A DNA stretch of 64,000 bases from Rhodoferax sp. BLA1 (GTDB lineage Bacteria; Pseudomonadota; Gammaproteobacteria; Burkholderiales; Burkholderiaceae_C), in assembly GCF_013416775.1 (NCBI RefSeq), contig NZ_SZVI01000001.1, forward strand, positions 186,001 through 250,000. Direction: 5' to 3'. The notes under the pieces were generated by a model. The model ran no database searches, was not told where the DNA came from, and saw nothing but the letters and a program-made list of their open reading frames with translations. How positions within the stretch are numbered: position 1 is the stretch's first letter; each line of letters begins with the position of its first letter. The position numbers and the translations under genes were made by a program. This document shows, one piece after another, positions 20,163 through 28,585 of this stretch.

Positions 20163-20344
20163 GATGCGGCCCTGGCTCTGAGCGCGTCCAACTCAGCTTT
20201 TGAAACAGCACGAAGTTCATCCTGAGTTGGAAAGTCGTCATCCGTGAATAGGCGTTCAAGAATAGCGCCACGCGCGTCCATGGTGGCGATGGCGTAATCA
20301 AGCCAGGAGTTGAATCCTGTCGGCAGAGGTATTGGTTTCTTCAT
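20159..20344 (-). CDS. Small hypothetical protein paired with the DUF2442 gene
   Basis: This 61-residue frame starts MKKPIPLPTGFNSWLDYAIA. The ATG at 20344 is preceded on the minus strand by GAGGAG-like sequence about 8 nt upstream, a good ribosome site. Its stop overlaps the start of the next gene by 4 nt. The helical C-terminus, rich in Ala, Asp and Arg, would suit an antitoxin or partner protein, but this is inference from size and placement. It lies 60 nt after the last TniQ gene and may be read from the same transcript. Confidence 0.55.
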   Translation of the reverse strand: MKKPIPLPTGFNSWLDYAIATMDARGAILERLFTDDDFPTQDELRAVSKAELDALRARAAS

Positions 20345-20404
20345 GTTCGAGTCTCCTCTATCAAGTTCATGTCGACAGTCGCTTGCAGTGCAGATCAAGG
20401 CAGG

Positions 20405-22168
20405 TTACTCGTCGACATTCCCTGCATCTGAATTGAAAGACTGCATTTCGTTGAAGAGGGACATGCTCTGTGGGCATTTCTCAAGTTGTGAGGTAAGACC
20501 TCCATCTTTGACAAGCAGCCGTACCCCGGCCCCCCAGTCATTTACACCTGCCCGGCGCAAAAGGTCTGCAAATCGAGCAGCCAATCCATTTCCACCACTA
20601 GGGCGACCAAAGCGAGTAATAAAATACCGATTGGTCTTCTGCTGGTATAGACAAAATCTGTGCCTCACGCCATTTGCATAGAGGTCTCCCCACCGGCAAA
20701 AAATCTGTGCCAATCGAATTTCATGGGTGCTGATAAGTTGTCTGCTGGTTTCGTCTCGTACTACAAGCGCCTGCCATGTTCGATTCAGCGCAAGGCCATC
20801 ACTCAAAGTCAATTCACAAACTTTAGTGAAACTCAAGCCCAGCCATGTCGCCGCCGCGATACAACAGGCATCTCGTATCGCACTGGCTTTTGCCTCCCTG
20901 GCAGAGGTTGTAGTCTGAATATCCACTTCCAGCATGCCCATAATCGTGTAGATGGTGTCGTGGGACAGCGCCTTCAGACGTGCTGGCAGCAACGCATCCA
21001 ATGCCTTACCTTCCGTCACGCCCAGCTGGCGTTTCAACGCGATTTTAGAAATCGGCTTTGTTGATTTGGACATCGCGGCTTTTGCTGCCCGGACCTCCTC
21101 TTGATTAACCTGGTATCGCTTGCCGTAGAGTGATTCGTTGACTACCGCATATAGCCAGTAAGGCAACCCGAACTCCATGGCGCTAAAGTCGCAGGCTGTG
21201 ATGCCCGCCGCTTTCACTGTCCCAACGAAATTTGCGGGCCAGTCACGGGTTAACCAGGCAGCCATACGCAAGAGGTCATGCCGGACGGAAAGCGAATGCC
21301 GCGCGAAATCGACTCGTGGGGACTGTGCAATCATCCGCAAAGTGGGAAGATATGTCGATGGTACTTTCGACACGGCAAAACGCGTCGCGCGACGAGGGAT
21401 GCAGAGTACGAAAAACAGCGCACGTAAGCCCGCCCACCACAGCCGGGGGTCAATCACTTTCAGCGGCAGGTGTTCTTGAAGAACAGCCAACGGCGCCATT
21501 TCAATCCATTCGGATCGGGAATGGCGATAGGTTCTTTCCCTGCGTTCAGCATAGGCCGTGCCGCAGGATTCGCATTGGTCCAACGGTGTCTTGCGTTGAT
21601 GTGCCAAAACGATTGGTTCCCCACACACGGGGCACCGGTCGATCAACGCATGGTGGTGTACTGGGCAACGCACCGCCGTCGCCAATCGCCAAAATTGGCG
21701 CCAATAAGGGACTGCGTCTTCGCGAAGGCAGGTAGTACAGATGGCGTGGCGTGCACCCTTGCGTTTACTGGCTGGTGGGACGTAATTGAGAACCCATGGA
21801 TGCCCCATCAGACTTTCTTCTACACCAAGATACTGGAGGTTTTTCGTTAAGGTGAGGCTTGCCACTTCCTGCCGTGGCAACAGCGTCAAGTTGGAGAGCA
21901 CGGCGGTAGCAATATGGCAAGTGGGTCCAAGATCAAGGCGTGAGAAATCCTGCAGCTTCGTCCCTCCACTGCGAAGCAAATTCCATGCATCCAAGTACCC
22001 GTTGGCCTGGGCCAGTCGCCATACCCAGGATGCCATGGATTCGCATAAAGTGGGGTCATTGCCCTCAATGGGATCGACGCAGAAGAGTAGTGATGAAAGA
22101 CCCAAGCCAGTCTCGAAAGGCAAACCAGCATCGTCCAGTTCAGCGGCAAGGATATTGACAGGCATCAT
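20405..22168 (-). CDS. tniE: TniQ/TnsD-like target-selection protein, second copy
   Basis: This 587-residue protein is of the TniQ family. The zinc-binding core is visible near residues 140-195: CTTCLREDAVPYW, CPVHHHALIDRC, then CPVCGEPI, followed by CESC. The long C-terminal extension is typical of TnsD, which reads a fixed chromosomal sequence, here presumably comM. It starts with an ATGA overlap to the first TniQ gene and corresponds in position to tniE of AbaR/Tn6022. Which of the two TniQ proteins binds comM cannot be decided from sequence. Confidence 0.85.
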   Translation of the reverse strand: MMPVNILAAELDDAGLPFETGLGLSSLLFCVDPIEGNDPTLCESMASWVWRLAQANGYLDAWNLLRSGGTKLQDFSRLDLGPTCHIATAVLSNLTLLPRQEVASLTLTKNLQYLGVEESLMGHPWVLNYVPPASKRKGARHAICTTCLREDAVPYWRQFWRLATAVRCPVHHHALIDRCPVCGEPIVLAHQRKTPLDQCESCGTAYAERRERTYRHSRSEWIEMAPLAVLQEHLPLKVIDPRLWWAGLRALFFVLCIPRRATRFAVSKVPSTYLPTLRMIAQSPRVDFARHSLSVRHDLLRMAAWLTRDWPANFVGTVKAAGITACDFSAMEFGLPYWLYAVVNESLYGKRYQVNQEEVRAAKAAMSKSTKPISKIALKRQLGVTEGKALDALLPARLKALSHDTIYTIMGMLEVDIQTTTSAREAKASAIRDACCIAAATWLGLSFTKVCELTLSDGLALNRTWQALVVRDETSRQLISTHEIRLAQIFCRWGDLYANGVRHRFCLYQQKTNRYFITRFGRPSGGNGLAARFADLLRRAGVNDWGAGVRLLVKDGGLTSQLEKCPQSMSLFNEMQSFNSDAGNVDE

Positions 22169-23724
22169 TGCCTCGCAAATGTTTGATTACTCGTCTGCTG
22201 TTCTGTCCACTGAAACAATGGAACTTGCGCATGAAGTAACTCACAACCCAGCCATTTAGTTAAATGCCTATTGTTTAGGCGCATTGCTAACCTCTGCAGA
22301 GGGATTGAGCTCTTCCTTTCAACCGTGGCATGGAGATGTTGCACGCAAGATGTCCACGCGTTTATCGTTTGCAAGGCTTGTTTCAGCGGGTCGTCCTGAG
22401 CGACGCCTGGATTGCCGTCTATGCAGGGGCCTAACGCACCCCGTTTCAAAATTATGGCTTTAGCACCGAGGATGAACCTTAACTTTGATTCCACCGAGCC
22501 TGACATTGCCAACACCCTTGCATTGAGCGCCCTGACAACGCGAACCGTGTAATCTGGTGTCCATCGATGTGCAAGCGGGTTGTTCTGCCCTTTGGGAACG
22601 GTTCTTTTCCGATGTTTAAATACTGGCACGGAAATGCATGCGACTGGCTGGGAAAGCAAGGGACGTTGGCGCTGTCGGGAAGGTATGTTAGAGGCTCTTG
22701 TACGCAATTCCAGCTGCGACAGCGCTTCTTTAATCCACTGCGGCTCAGCCTTGGTTAAACACATTGCTAACTTGTAACTATCCCCCGCACATGCCAACAG
22801 GTTTACGAAATTATTGGGCCAATTTTTTGTCAACCAATCCATGCATCGCAGAGCGGTATGCCGGTTCCGGACTGACCATTCCTCGAAACAACGCCTGGTG
22901 TTCTGACTGATATGGAGAAACAGGCCTCGAAACTCAACTGGAAGCTCACCATGCACTAGCGAGCCTGCTCTTCTAGGATCCTCAAAGTAGGTCAGTATGT
23001 GCCGGACCCCGGACCACCAGTGGTGCTCGCTGCTTTGAGCGACGGGTAGCGTGGAGGGCTGATTGTGCCCAGCCTTTCGCGCAAATGTCGGAGCCGCGTT
23101 TGTAGTATTGCATGCTTCGACAGGCATCTCGCTGAAATGCAAATTGCAACATTCACAGCGGTCGAGCGGTTGGGTTCGCTTTCCGTGTATTACGAAGTGC
23201 GCATCGCAATTGGAGCAACTATCCAGGAGCAATATATTGTGAAGATGACACTCTGTGGTCGTCGACAGGCGCCAGGATTGCAACCAAAATGGATCTGCGG
23301 CGTCCAGGACACACAGTGGACAAATGACATGGCGCATGCAAGGCCCAATTCGTTCGATCTTTCCAGACCTCAACATCCACTGACCTTTCTTATTCTTGGG
23401 CTTACCTTGGAACGCAAGTAAAGCTTGACTAAGCATGAGCCTTTCTACCTGTTCAAATGAGACGTTCGCTACAGCTGCGATCAGTTGAATATTGGCCTGC
23501 AATTTGTAGGGCGCATCCGTCGAGGCTCCCATAGTCAATGCACGGGGTCCAAATTCCGTAGAAAAGAGGCTGTTGATACCTGGATAGCCATTGGCATGGC
23601 AAAAGCGAAACAACCATGACCCGAGCGATTCCTGAAGTGGCACTGGACTATCTGGTCTGGTTTGCGGCGTCACCGGAAAAAGCGGCGCACTGAAAGTGTG
23701 ATATTCACCGGCACAGAACGTCAT
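22165..23724 (-). CDS. tniD: TniQ/TnsD-like target-selection protein, first copy
   Basis: This is a 519-residue TniQ-family protein. The N-terminal segment PLQESLGSWLFRFCHANGY is the usual TniQ opening. The zinc motifs lie near residues 135-190: CPLCVLDAADPFW, CHLHNILLLDSCSNC and CECC. It starts by ATGA overlap with tnsC and ends by ATGA overlap with the next TniQ gene, so the three are translated as a coupled series. TniQ proteins link the target DNA to the TnsC ATPase. The gene name follows the AbaR naming by position only. Confidence 0.85.
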   Translation of the reverse strand: MTFCAGEYHTFSAPLFPVTPQTRPDSPVPLQESLGSWLFRFCHANGYPGINSLFSTEFGPRALTMGASTDAPYKLQANIQLIAAVANVSFEQVERLMLSQALLAFQGKPKNKKGQWMLRSGKIERIGPCMRHVICPLCVLDAADPFWLQSWRLSTTTECHLHNILLLDSCSNCDAHFVIHGKRTQPLDRCECCNLHFSEMPVEACNTTNAAPTFARKAGHNQPSTLPVAQSSEHHWWSGVRHILTYFEDPRRAGSLVHGELPVEFRGLFLHISQNTRRCFEEWSVRNRHTALRCMDWLTKNWPNNFVNLLACAGDSYKLAMCLTKAEPQWIKEALSQLELRTRASNIPSRQRQRPLLSQPVACISVPVFKHRKRTVPKGQNNPLAHRWTPDYTVRVVRALNARVLAMSGSVESKLRFILGAKAIILKRGALGPCIDGNPGVAQDDPLKQALQTINAWTSCVQHLHATVERKSSIPLQRLAMRLNNRHLTKWLGCELLHAQVPLFQWTEQQTSNQTFARQ

Positions 23725-24668
23725 GCTTCGTTCCTTCGCATGTAGTCATTGGCCCCTTTGGCGTGGTTGTCACCGTCTAATGCCGTTGCCGAGTAAGGCT
23801 CTCCGGGTTCACACAGGCGACGCAATGGAAAAGTGTCGCCGAATGGGTTGAGCCCAGGCTGAACACCCTCCCAAAAGTAATCCTTAAAAACTCGTGTCAA
23901 AAGGGTGAAGTTCAAGGAGCCTGATCCATTGCGTATTGCGACCCCGACCTGAGCCACAAAGCGGGCAATTCCACGGTGTATGCCGTCGGTGGCGAAGAAG
24001 ATGCGACTTGCAACCTCTGGGCTGGCCAGCCAGTTTGCGGTTTCTTCATCTTGATCTATTTCTGACAATGCGAATATGAATCCGCGCAGGTCCTCGAATC
24101 GTTCCTCCAGATTGAATGCACGCAAGGTCAACGAGGCCATAACTCGAGAGCGCAATTGCATGTTGGTATCAAATAGGACGTGAGACCTGGATGCACCGGA
24201 AAAGACCGTGGGTAAGTTCAAGGACTCCAGCATTTCTTTGAGCGCGTCCCCAACGGCCTCCCTGGTGCGAATTTGCCCACGATCCGTCAGGTGATTGAGT
24301 TCATCCACCAGAAAGAGCTCAACTCGGCAAGCGCTGCACAGTACCCGCGCACGGTGTCGAAGGGCTTCAACGGTGCCATTGGCGCCGTGTAGACCCAGAC
24401 TTTCTAGGAACGCAATATAGATACCCTTCACGGTTGGCGCTGACGGGATCGTTAACAACGCAACCGGCACGTGCGTTCCCCTCGTATTTCTAACTGCAGG
24501 GAAAGCATCGCGGTACTCTTTCAGGAGAAACGTTTTGCCGAGACCGGACTGCCCAAGCAAACGCAAATGCACTGGCCCAGAATCACGCTTGCCACTTTCG
24601 TGGCACTCCTGAATGCGCGCCCATGCTCGCTGAAAATCAGGGATTTCAATGCGAGTGGGCATCTGCAT
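23721..24668 (-). CDS. tnsC: TnsC/TniB-like AAA+ transposition regulator
   Basis: This 315-residue ATPase has Walker A GQSGLGKT near residues 39-46, Walker B FLVDELNHL near 118, and a likely sensor in FSGASRSH near 158. TnsC passes the target signal from TnsD/TniQ to the TnsAB transposase. The size is shorter than Tn7 TnsC (about 555) and closer to TniB of Tn5053/Tn6022-like elements. The ATG at 24668 overlaps the end of the TnsB C-terminal piece by 23 nt; a second ATG lies 6 nt later. Confidence 0.88.
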   Translation of the reverse strand: MQMPTRIEIPDFQRAWARIQECHESGKRDSGPVHLRLLGQSGLGKTFLLKEYRDAFPAVRNTRGTHVPVALLTIPSAPTVKGIYIAFLESLGLHGANGTVEALRHRARVLCSACRVELFLVDELNHLTDRGQIRTREAVGDALKEMLESLNLPTVFSGASRSHVLFDTNMQLRSRVMASLTLRAFNLEERFEDLRGFIFALSEIDQDEETANWLASPEVASRIFFATDGIHRGIARFVAQVGVAIRNGSGSLNFTLLTRVFKDYFWEGVQPGLNPFGDTFPLRRLCEPGEPYSATALDGDNHAKGANDYMRRNEA

Positions 24669-25386
24669 TCTTTCCTGAGCTTGAAGGGGGCTGGTTTCGT
24701 GTTGATCCTTGCCGTACGACTTTGAATTTTGGTGGGGATGATGCCGGAGTGCTCTTTTTCGGAGGCATCTCGATATCTGCGGCCACGGCGTCTACTTTTT
24801 CCTCTTGAACCGCGTTAGCAGCGCCGTTTCCGGAAGCCTTCACTTTTGACGTTGCTTTGGGCGCATTCACTTTTGTTTTTTCTGGCGTGATGTCGTTGGC
24901 GATCAAACCCAGAATTTTGAGTGCACGTCGGCGTTCCAGCATGGTCTTCGCGCGCACCAAAGGGCTGTAAATATCTTCCATTCGCTTGCGCGCCTGTGCG
25001 CGCGTGATAACCGTTCCGATGGGTTGGGACTTGTGGCGGATGGACTCCAATATGGCGACCTGTTTGGCGCTTAAATCCTTGGTGGCTGGATCATGATTTA
25101 AGACTTCAAACCGATGCAGTGTTACAGGGTCCTGCACCCAGATGCGATCCATCCGAGCGGTGTTGTACCTGAGCTGAACCATCGTCTGACCGCCAGGGGC
25201 AACGCGCCGACGCAATTGTTGTAGCTCCGAATTGTTAAAAGTACAGTTTCCCAACTCGATGCCGGTGTGCGACACCCTTCTTGTGTCGGACTCACAGCAG
25301 GTCACGGAGAGTTCATCGATGTCTCCGGGCAGGCGCACCTGCTCCAAAGTACAGCGTTCTTTCCAGGCGTCAAGAGAACTTGTCAT
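24646..25386 (-). CDS. tnsB: TnsB C-terminal piece (Mu-type beta-barrel and TnsC-contact tail)
   Basis: This 246-residue frame continues the transposase of 25383-26741. It starts MTSSLDAWKER, where the family has the T-P-L-x-A-W box that follows the catalytic domain, then the Mu-type C-terminal beta-barrel (GIELGNCTFNNSELQQL, VQLRYNTARMDRIWVQDP), and ends in a long Lys/Ala/Pro/Ser-rich tail likely to contact TnsC. Together the pieces give about 700 residues, the length of Tn7 TnsB. The ATG overlaps the first piece's stop as ATGA. This could be a frameshift mutation, a programmed -1 shift, or two chains made from coupled starts. Confidence 0.8.
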   Translation of the reverse strand: MTSSLDAWKERCTLEQVRLPGDIDELSVTCCESDTRRVSHTGIELGNCTFNNSELQQLRRRVAPGGQTMVQLRYNTARMDRIWVQDPVTLHRFEVLNHDPATKDLSAKQVAILESIRHKSQPIGTVITRAQARKRMEDIYSPLVRAKTMLERRRALKILGLIANDITPEKTKVNAPKATSKVKASGNGAANAVQEEKVDAVAADIEMPPKKSTPASSPPKFKVVRQGSTRNQPPSSSGKNADAHSH

Positions 25387-26741
25387 ACGCGCCCCTTTCT
25401 TGGCATGGTCATGTACACATCGACGATCCAGATGTGCAAGATGCGCTGCAATGAGTCGAGATCAAGGACTGGCAAGTTGGCGTCCTCAACATCTTTCCTA
25501 CGCTGGAGGTTGATACCTGTGGCACCAGGAAGGGAGTTCAGCAGGCTCTCATTCAGTGTTCGGAAGAACCGCTCAATTCGCCCCTTGAACCAAGGCTGAG
25601 CAACTGGACAGAACTGCAATTCGATACCAAGTTCAAAGCATGCGTCTTTCAGTGACTTTGAATGGAACTCGACGCCGTTGTCCATTTTCAGAACCATGGG
25701 CACACCATGGCACGGCCATTCACCTTGCACTTCAGGGAATCGCTCTTTCAGGTATGTTTTTGGAGTGATGGCATGCTTCAAACAATTCAAAACGGCTTGT
25801 GCTGAGGCACCTGAGAAATCAATGTCGAATCCCATCAATGACCCCGTTGAGTATTCAGCTACAGCAGTAACGCGGGGACGACCCAGAACCAATTTTGTTT
25901 TAGGGTCGACCACCATGAGATCAAGTACGGTGTGGTCAATCTCCCAACATTCGTTGAACGAATAAATCTCTGAAGATCTGTTGGTGCTGCGGAACATGCG
26001 TTCTGCTGCCTTGGCACCATTTCGTGATGCTGCAACTTCAAATTTGTTTCTGGCGAGGATGGCGCGTCTGAAGGTGCTGTAGGAAGGAATCTTTGTCTTG
26101 TTGAATTGGGATGACGCATTTAACTTTTCTTCAACTCGGCGAACAAGGTCCTCATACGCGGCCAATATCGTGTGACCTTCAGTGGTTAGATACATGTTGT
26201 CAATGACAGCATTCATTTCATTCTGAACGTCCGGCGGCATGCGCGATTTATTTCGCCCACCACGCAGGTCGTAACGAGGCATGACTGCGGCAACATCGCC
26301 ACCGCTACGGTAAGCCTTGGCTTGCCAGCGCTTCAAACTGCTGATGGAGGGATTACGCTGGCGTCCGGTGCTCTTCGTCACCTCGCCTAACAACTCTGTC
26401 AGGGCCGGTCCGGCTTTCAGTGGTATGTGTTCAGATGCAAGAGCACGAAGGTATTCATAGCATGCAAAACCCTCGCTCTGGGATTTTGGGCTCATGTCCG
26501 AGACGAATCGCCGCGTCACGCGGCGGACGACCGCTTTTTCACCTAACCCGCGTGGTCTCGGATGGAAGGCCTTGAGGTTTCCAGCCGTGTAGTGCTTGAG
26601 TAATGTTTCAATTTCGAGCGTGCGTGTGGCGCCTGTGTCCGAACGAAGTGTCAGCAGTTGGTCGTTCTCAACGCCTTGAACCACATAGGACTCACTGAAC
26701 AGTCTAATTGGTTGATTTGCGATAAATGAAATTTGCAGCAT
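25383..26741 (-). CDS. tnsB: TnsB/TniA-like DDE transposase, N-terminal and catalytic piece
   Basis: This is a 452-residue protein with an N-terminal DNA-binding part, then the retroviral-integrase-fold catalytic core. The three catalytic acids are visible: D in EIDHTVLDL, D in KMDNGVEFHS and E in GRIERFFRTLNE. The frame ends at VYMTMPRKGRV, just before the expected C-terminal barrel. I chose the ATG at 26741, with AGGAG 8 nt upstream, rather than the TTG at 26744. The start lies inside the end of tnsA, so the genes overlap by about 38 nt. The broken end is near AAAGGGG at 25398-25392. Confidence 0.88.
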   Translation of the reverse strand: MLQISFIANQPIRLFSESYVVQGVENDQLLTLRSDTGATRTLEIETLLKHYTAGNLKAFHPRPRGLGEKAVVRRVTRRFVSDMSPKSQSEGFACYEYLRALASEHIPLKAGPALTELLGEVTKSTGRQRNPSISSLKRWQAKAYRSGGDVAAVMPRYDLRGGRNKSRMPPDVQNEMNAVIDNMYLTTEGHTILAAYEDLVRRVEEKLNASSQFNKTKIPSYSTFRRAILARNKFEVAASRNGAKAAERMFRSTNRSSEIYSFNECWEIDHTVLDLMVVDPKTKLVLGRPRVTAVAEYSTGSLMGFDIDFSGASAQAVLNCLKHAITPKTYLKERFPEVQGEWPCHGVPMVLKMDNGVEFHSKSLKDACFELGIELQFCPVAQPWFKGRIERFFRTLNESLLNSLPGATGINLQRRKDVEDANLPVLDLDSLQRILHIWIVDVYMTMPRKGRV

Positions 26742-27421
26742 CAAAATTCTCCTGAAAGGGTTGCAGCGCGGTGGTTCTGGTCAGGCGCTGGTGGGTATCA
26801 AAATAGGACATGCCTCGGGCCAATGCAACAAGCGCATAGTCATGGCCAACAAGGTCGGCCAGTTCACCAAAAGCCATTGGTTGAATTTCCGAGATTCGGC
26901 GATTCAGCGTCGCTTTCGCACTCGCAGTTATGAGTGTGCGGATGCCACGCACCAGATCCCTCGAATTGAGCCGGCTAACCTCACACGCGAGGTCGTTGTC
27001 CGTAACAACGACAAACCTAATGCCGACTTGTGCTAGCCACAACTTGACGGCGGCGTGTTTGGCTTGAATGTCTGGCTCATCGGCAAAGCATTGGGATTTG
27101 CATTCGCCGCATACCAGGTGATCGTGCCAATCTATGAGTGCAAAGTCTGGGGTGTAGTCGAAAGGAGTGCCCATCCGCTGCCAATGAAGGTATGCGCATC
27201 GTGAGTGGCTGCATCGCTGCCTCAGCGATCCGCCAGGAGGCTTCCAGCCGATTGATCAGTTCGCGTTCGATGGCGGATTCCCAGTGCATCTCACAATCGA
27301 AACGTCTGGACGGGAAAATGCCGCGAACGCGCACCCCAGATCGGGTGACGACTCGGCGTGGCCGCAAATTGGGATTCAGGTCAAGTAAGTAGGCGAGTTT
27401 TTTGACTATTGATGAGGTCAT
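26704..27421 (-). pseudogene. tnsA: TnsA/TniC-like endonuclease, frameshifted
   Basis: Two overlapping frames together make one TnsA of about 239 residues. The first, from ATG 27421, holds RPRRVVTRSGVRVRGIFPS and the first catalytic acid in HWESAIERELI. After QPLTMR the frame goes off. The second continues with (Y)LHWQRMGTPFDYTPDF and ECKSQ, giving the remaining D and K of the restriction-like active site (E63, D114, K132 in Tn7). A one-base shift between about 27175 and 27200 separates them. TnsA cuts the 5' ends so that the element moves by cut-and-paste; without it, Tn7-type elements form cointegrates. A ribosome site (GGAG) precedes the first ATG. A sequencing error cannot be excluded. 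Confidence 0.78.
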
Positions 27422-27496
27422 TCACAGCTCCGTTGCATTTTGGGCAAAGAAAATCCATCGCGAAGCAAAAAACTTCGCTAAAGGTCATGGGAGGGC

Positions 27497-27526
27497 TTGA
27501 CTTTGCTTGCAGCAAAGATGGATACT
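27497..27526 (+). promoter_or_regulatory. Sigma-70 promoter for a short transcript beside tnsA
   Basis: TTGACT (27497-27502) is five of six with the -35 consensus, and GATACT (27521-27526) is four of six with -10, at 18-bp spacing. It points rightwards, away from tnsA. Transcription would start near 27533. Confidence 0.5.
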
Positions 27527-27532
27527 GTGAGT

Positions 27533-27602
27533 GTCGAAGTCGACAGATTCATCTTGTCGCTGAGAAGCGCCGTATTGCCCTTGGGTAATGCGGCGTTTTT
27601 TT
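27533..27602 (+). ncRNA. Candidate small RNA of about 70 nt upstream of tnsA
   Basis: Between a fair promoter and a strong terminator lies about 70 nt with no useful reading frame. A first hairpin pairs CGACAGAT (27541-27548) with ATCTTGTCG (27551-27559) around a bulge. The second is the terminator hairpin. The RNA is divergent from tnsA and upstream of the whole transposition operon, so it could regulate transposition or a cargo gene. That function is a guess. Confidence 0.4.
27568..27602 (+). terminator. Rho-independent terminator
   Basis: CGCCGTATTGCCC (27568-27580) pairs with GGGTAATGCGGCG (27583-27595) over 13 positions with two G-T wobbles, a 2-nt gap as the loop, and seven T follow (27596-27602). 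It has no protein-coding gene directly upstream on this strand. Confidence 0.8.
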
Positions 27603-27735
27603 ATGGGCTTTTCATATCTTTCCCTTTCTTGTATTGGGCCGGTGTGGGTTGCACGAGCTCAATGACACATTGGACCAAACGAAGGACTTGCCTCCAAGAT
27701 AGACGGCATGGGTATTTTCGCCATGTGACTGTGGT

Positions 27736-28014
27736 TCACTGGTTGCTCAATTCAAAAGTAGACCGATTTTCCTGAGTAGGGGCCGCGCCACTGTGTGCAT
27801 TGAAGGCAGATTCCATGTAGGCGGCAATCTGCTCGGTCAGTCCAAAGTAGCCTCGGCGTCCTTCTAATTCAGCCAACTTAAATGTGACACGTCCACGCGC
27901 CTTGGCAGCCAGAAGCGCTGCAACACTTGGATAGCGCAGCACTTTGCACATGTCCTTCGAGTCCATCATCGGCCCATAGGTGGCCAACATCATTTCTCTT
28001 AAATTTGCGCTCAT
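27736..28014 (-). CDS. Small hypothetical protein, possibly DNA-binding
   Basis: This 92-residue protein is not firmly assigned. The pattern MLATYGPMMDSKDMCKVLRYPSVAALLAAKARG, then EGRRGYFGLTEQIAAYME, has the look of a winged-helix or excisionase/AlpA-like fold, where a target-facing helix is followed by a basic turn. It lies upstream of tnsA in the same direction, 314 nt away, with the small RNA unit between them. It could be a regulator of the element; a helix-turn-helix role is inference only. Confidence 0.6.
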   Translation of the reverse strand: MSANLREMMLATYGPMMDSKDMCKVLRYPSVAALLAAKARGRVTFKLAELEGRRGYFGLTEQIAAYMESAFNAHSGAAPTQENRSTFELSNQ

Positions 28015-28585
28015 TTGTGAGTATTCGTTGGCGAACGTAATTGAATTTTGTTTGAGGATCTATCCATTGATCACAACCAAATCGTATTGGAAATGGATAA
28101 GTATTGCAAGTAAAAGATCGCCTATTTGAGTTGTATTTATATTAAACAGTTGTCAGCATATTTTAAAATATACATACTACATTTATTAATACAACTTTTG
28201 CAGCAAAAGATGGCTTTATTTCTATGCAATATATTAGTATGTATACAGAAAATAATAGGGGTAGCTAATGTGACAAATCTAGAGATTTAAGCTTCCCACA
28301 GATTGCTGAAGTCAAATTGTGGCTTTGTATGAGTCAGAATCAGCATGGGGATCTATTGCCGAGGTGGTTCGATGCAGGAGGGCATGCCTGTGTGTTAGAA
28401 ATGACCGAACCGGGCGCGGTACGTGTCGGATTGCCATCGACAGGACCCGACCCAAAGCGGAATCCGGTTGGCCCAGACTCATTGCCTGATAGCAGACATC
28501 CAGGACTTGCCCTCCAAGGAGGTACGATGAACAGCCGAACAGGACTGATTGGCTTCTTCCAGTCTGTATACGCCTCGGCAAAGAA
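28015..28585. other. AT-rich intergenic region
   Basis: From about 28020 to 28310 the sequence is the most AT-rich of the window. It holds an 8-bp inverted repeat GTTGTATT (28130-28137) and AATACAAC (28188-28195) flanking a TATTTTAAAATATA palindrome, a plausible binding or replication-like site. From 28311 to 28585 frames are open on both strands, but neither gives a recognisable protein. I annotate no gene here. Confidence 0.4.

Noticed and set aside
20405-27421. CRISPR-associated transposon (CAST)
   Set aside because: Despite TnsA/B/C and TniQ genes, there is no Cas gene and no CRISPR repeat array in the element; target choice is by comM-type TnsD.
27497-27775. 92-codon plus-strand frame after tnsA
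   Set aside because: It runs through a strong terminator hairpin and begins on the -35 box; a small RNA unit explains the sequence better.
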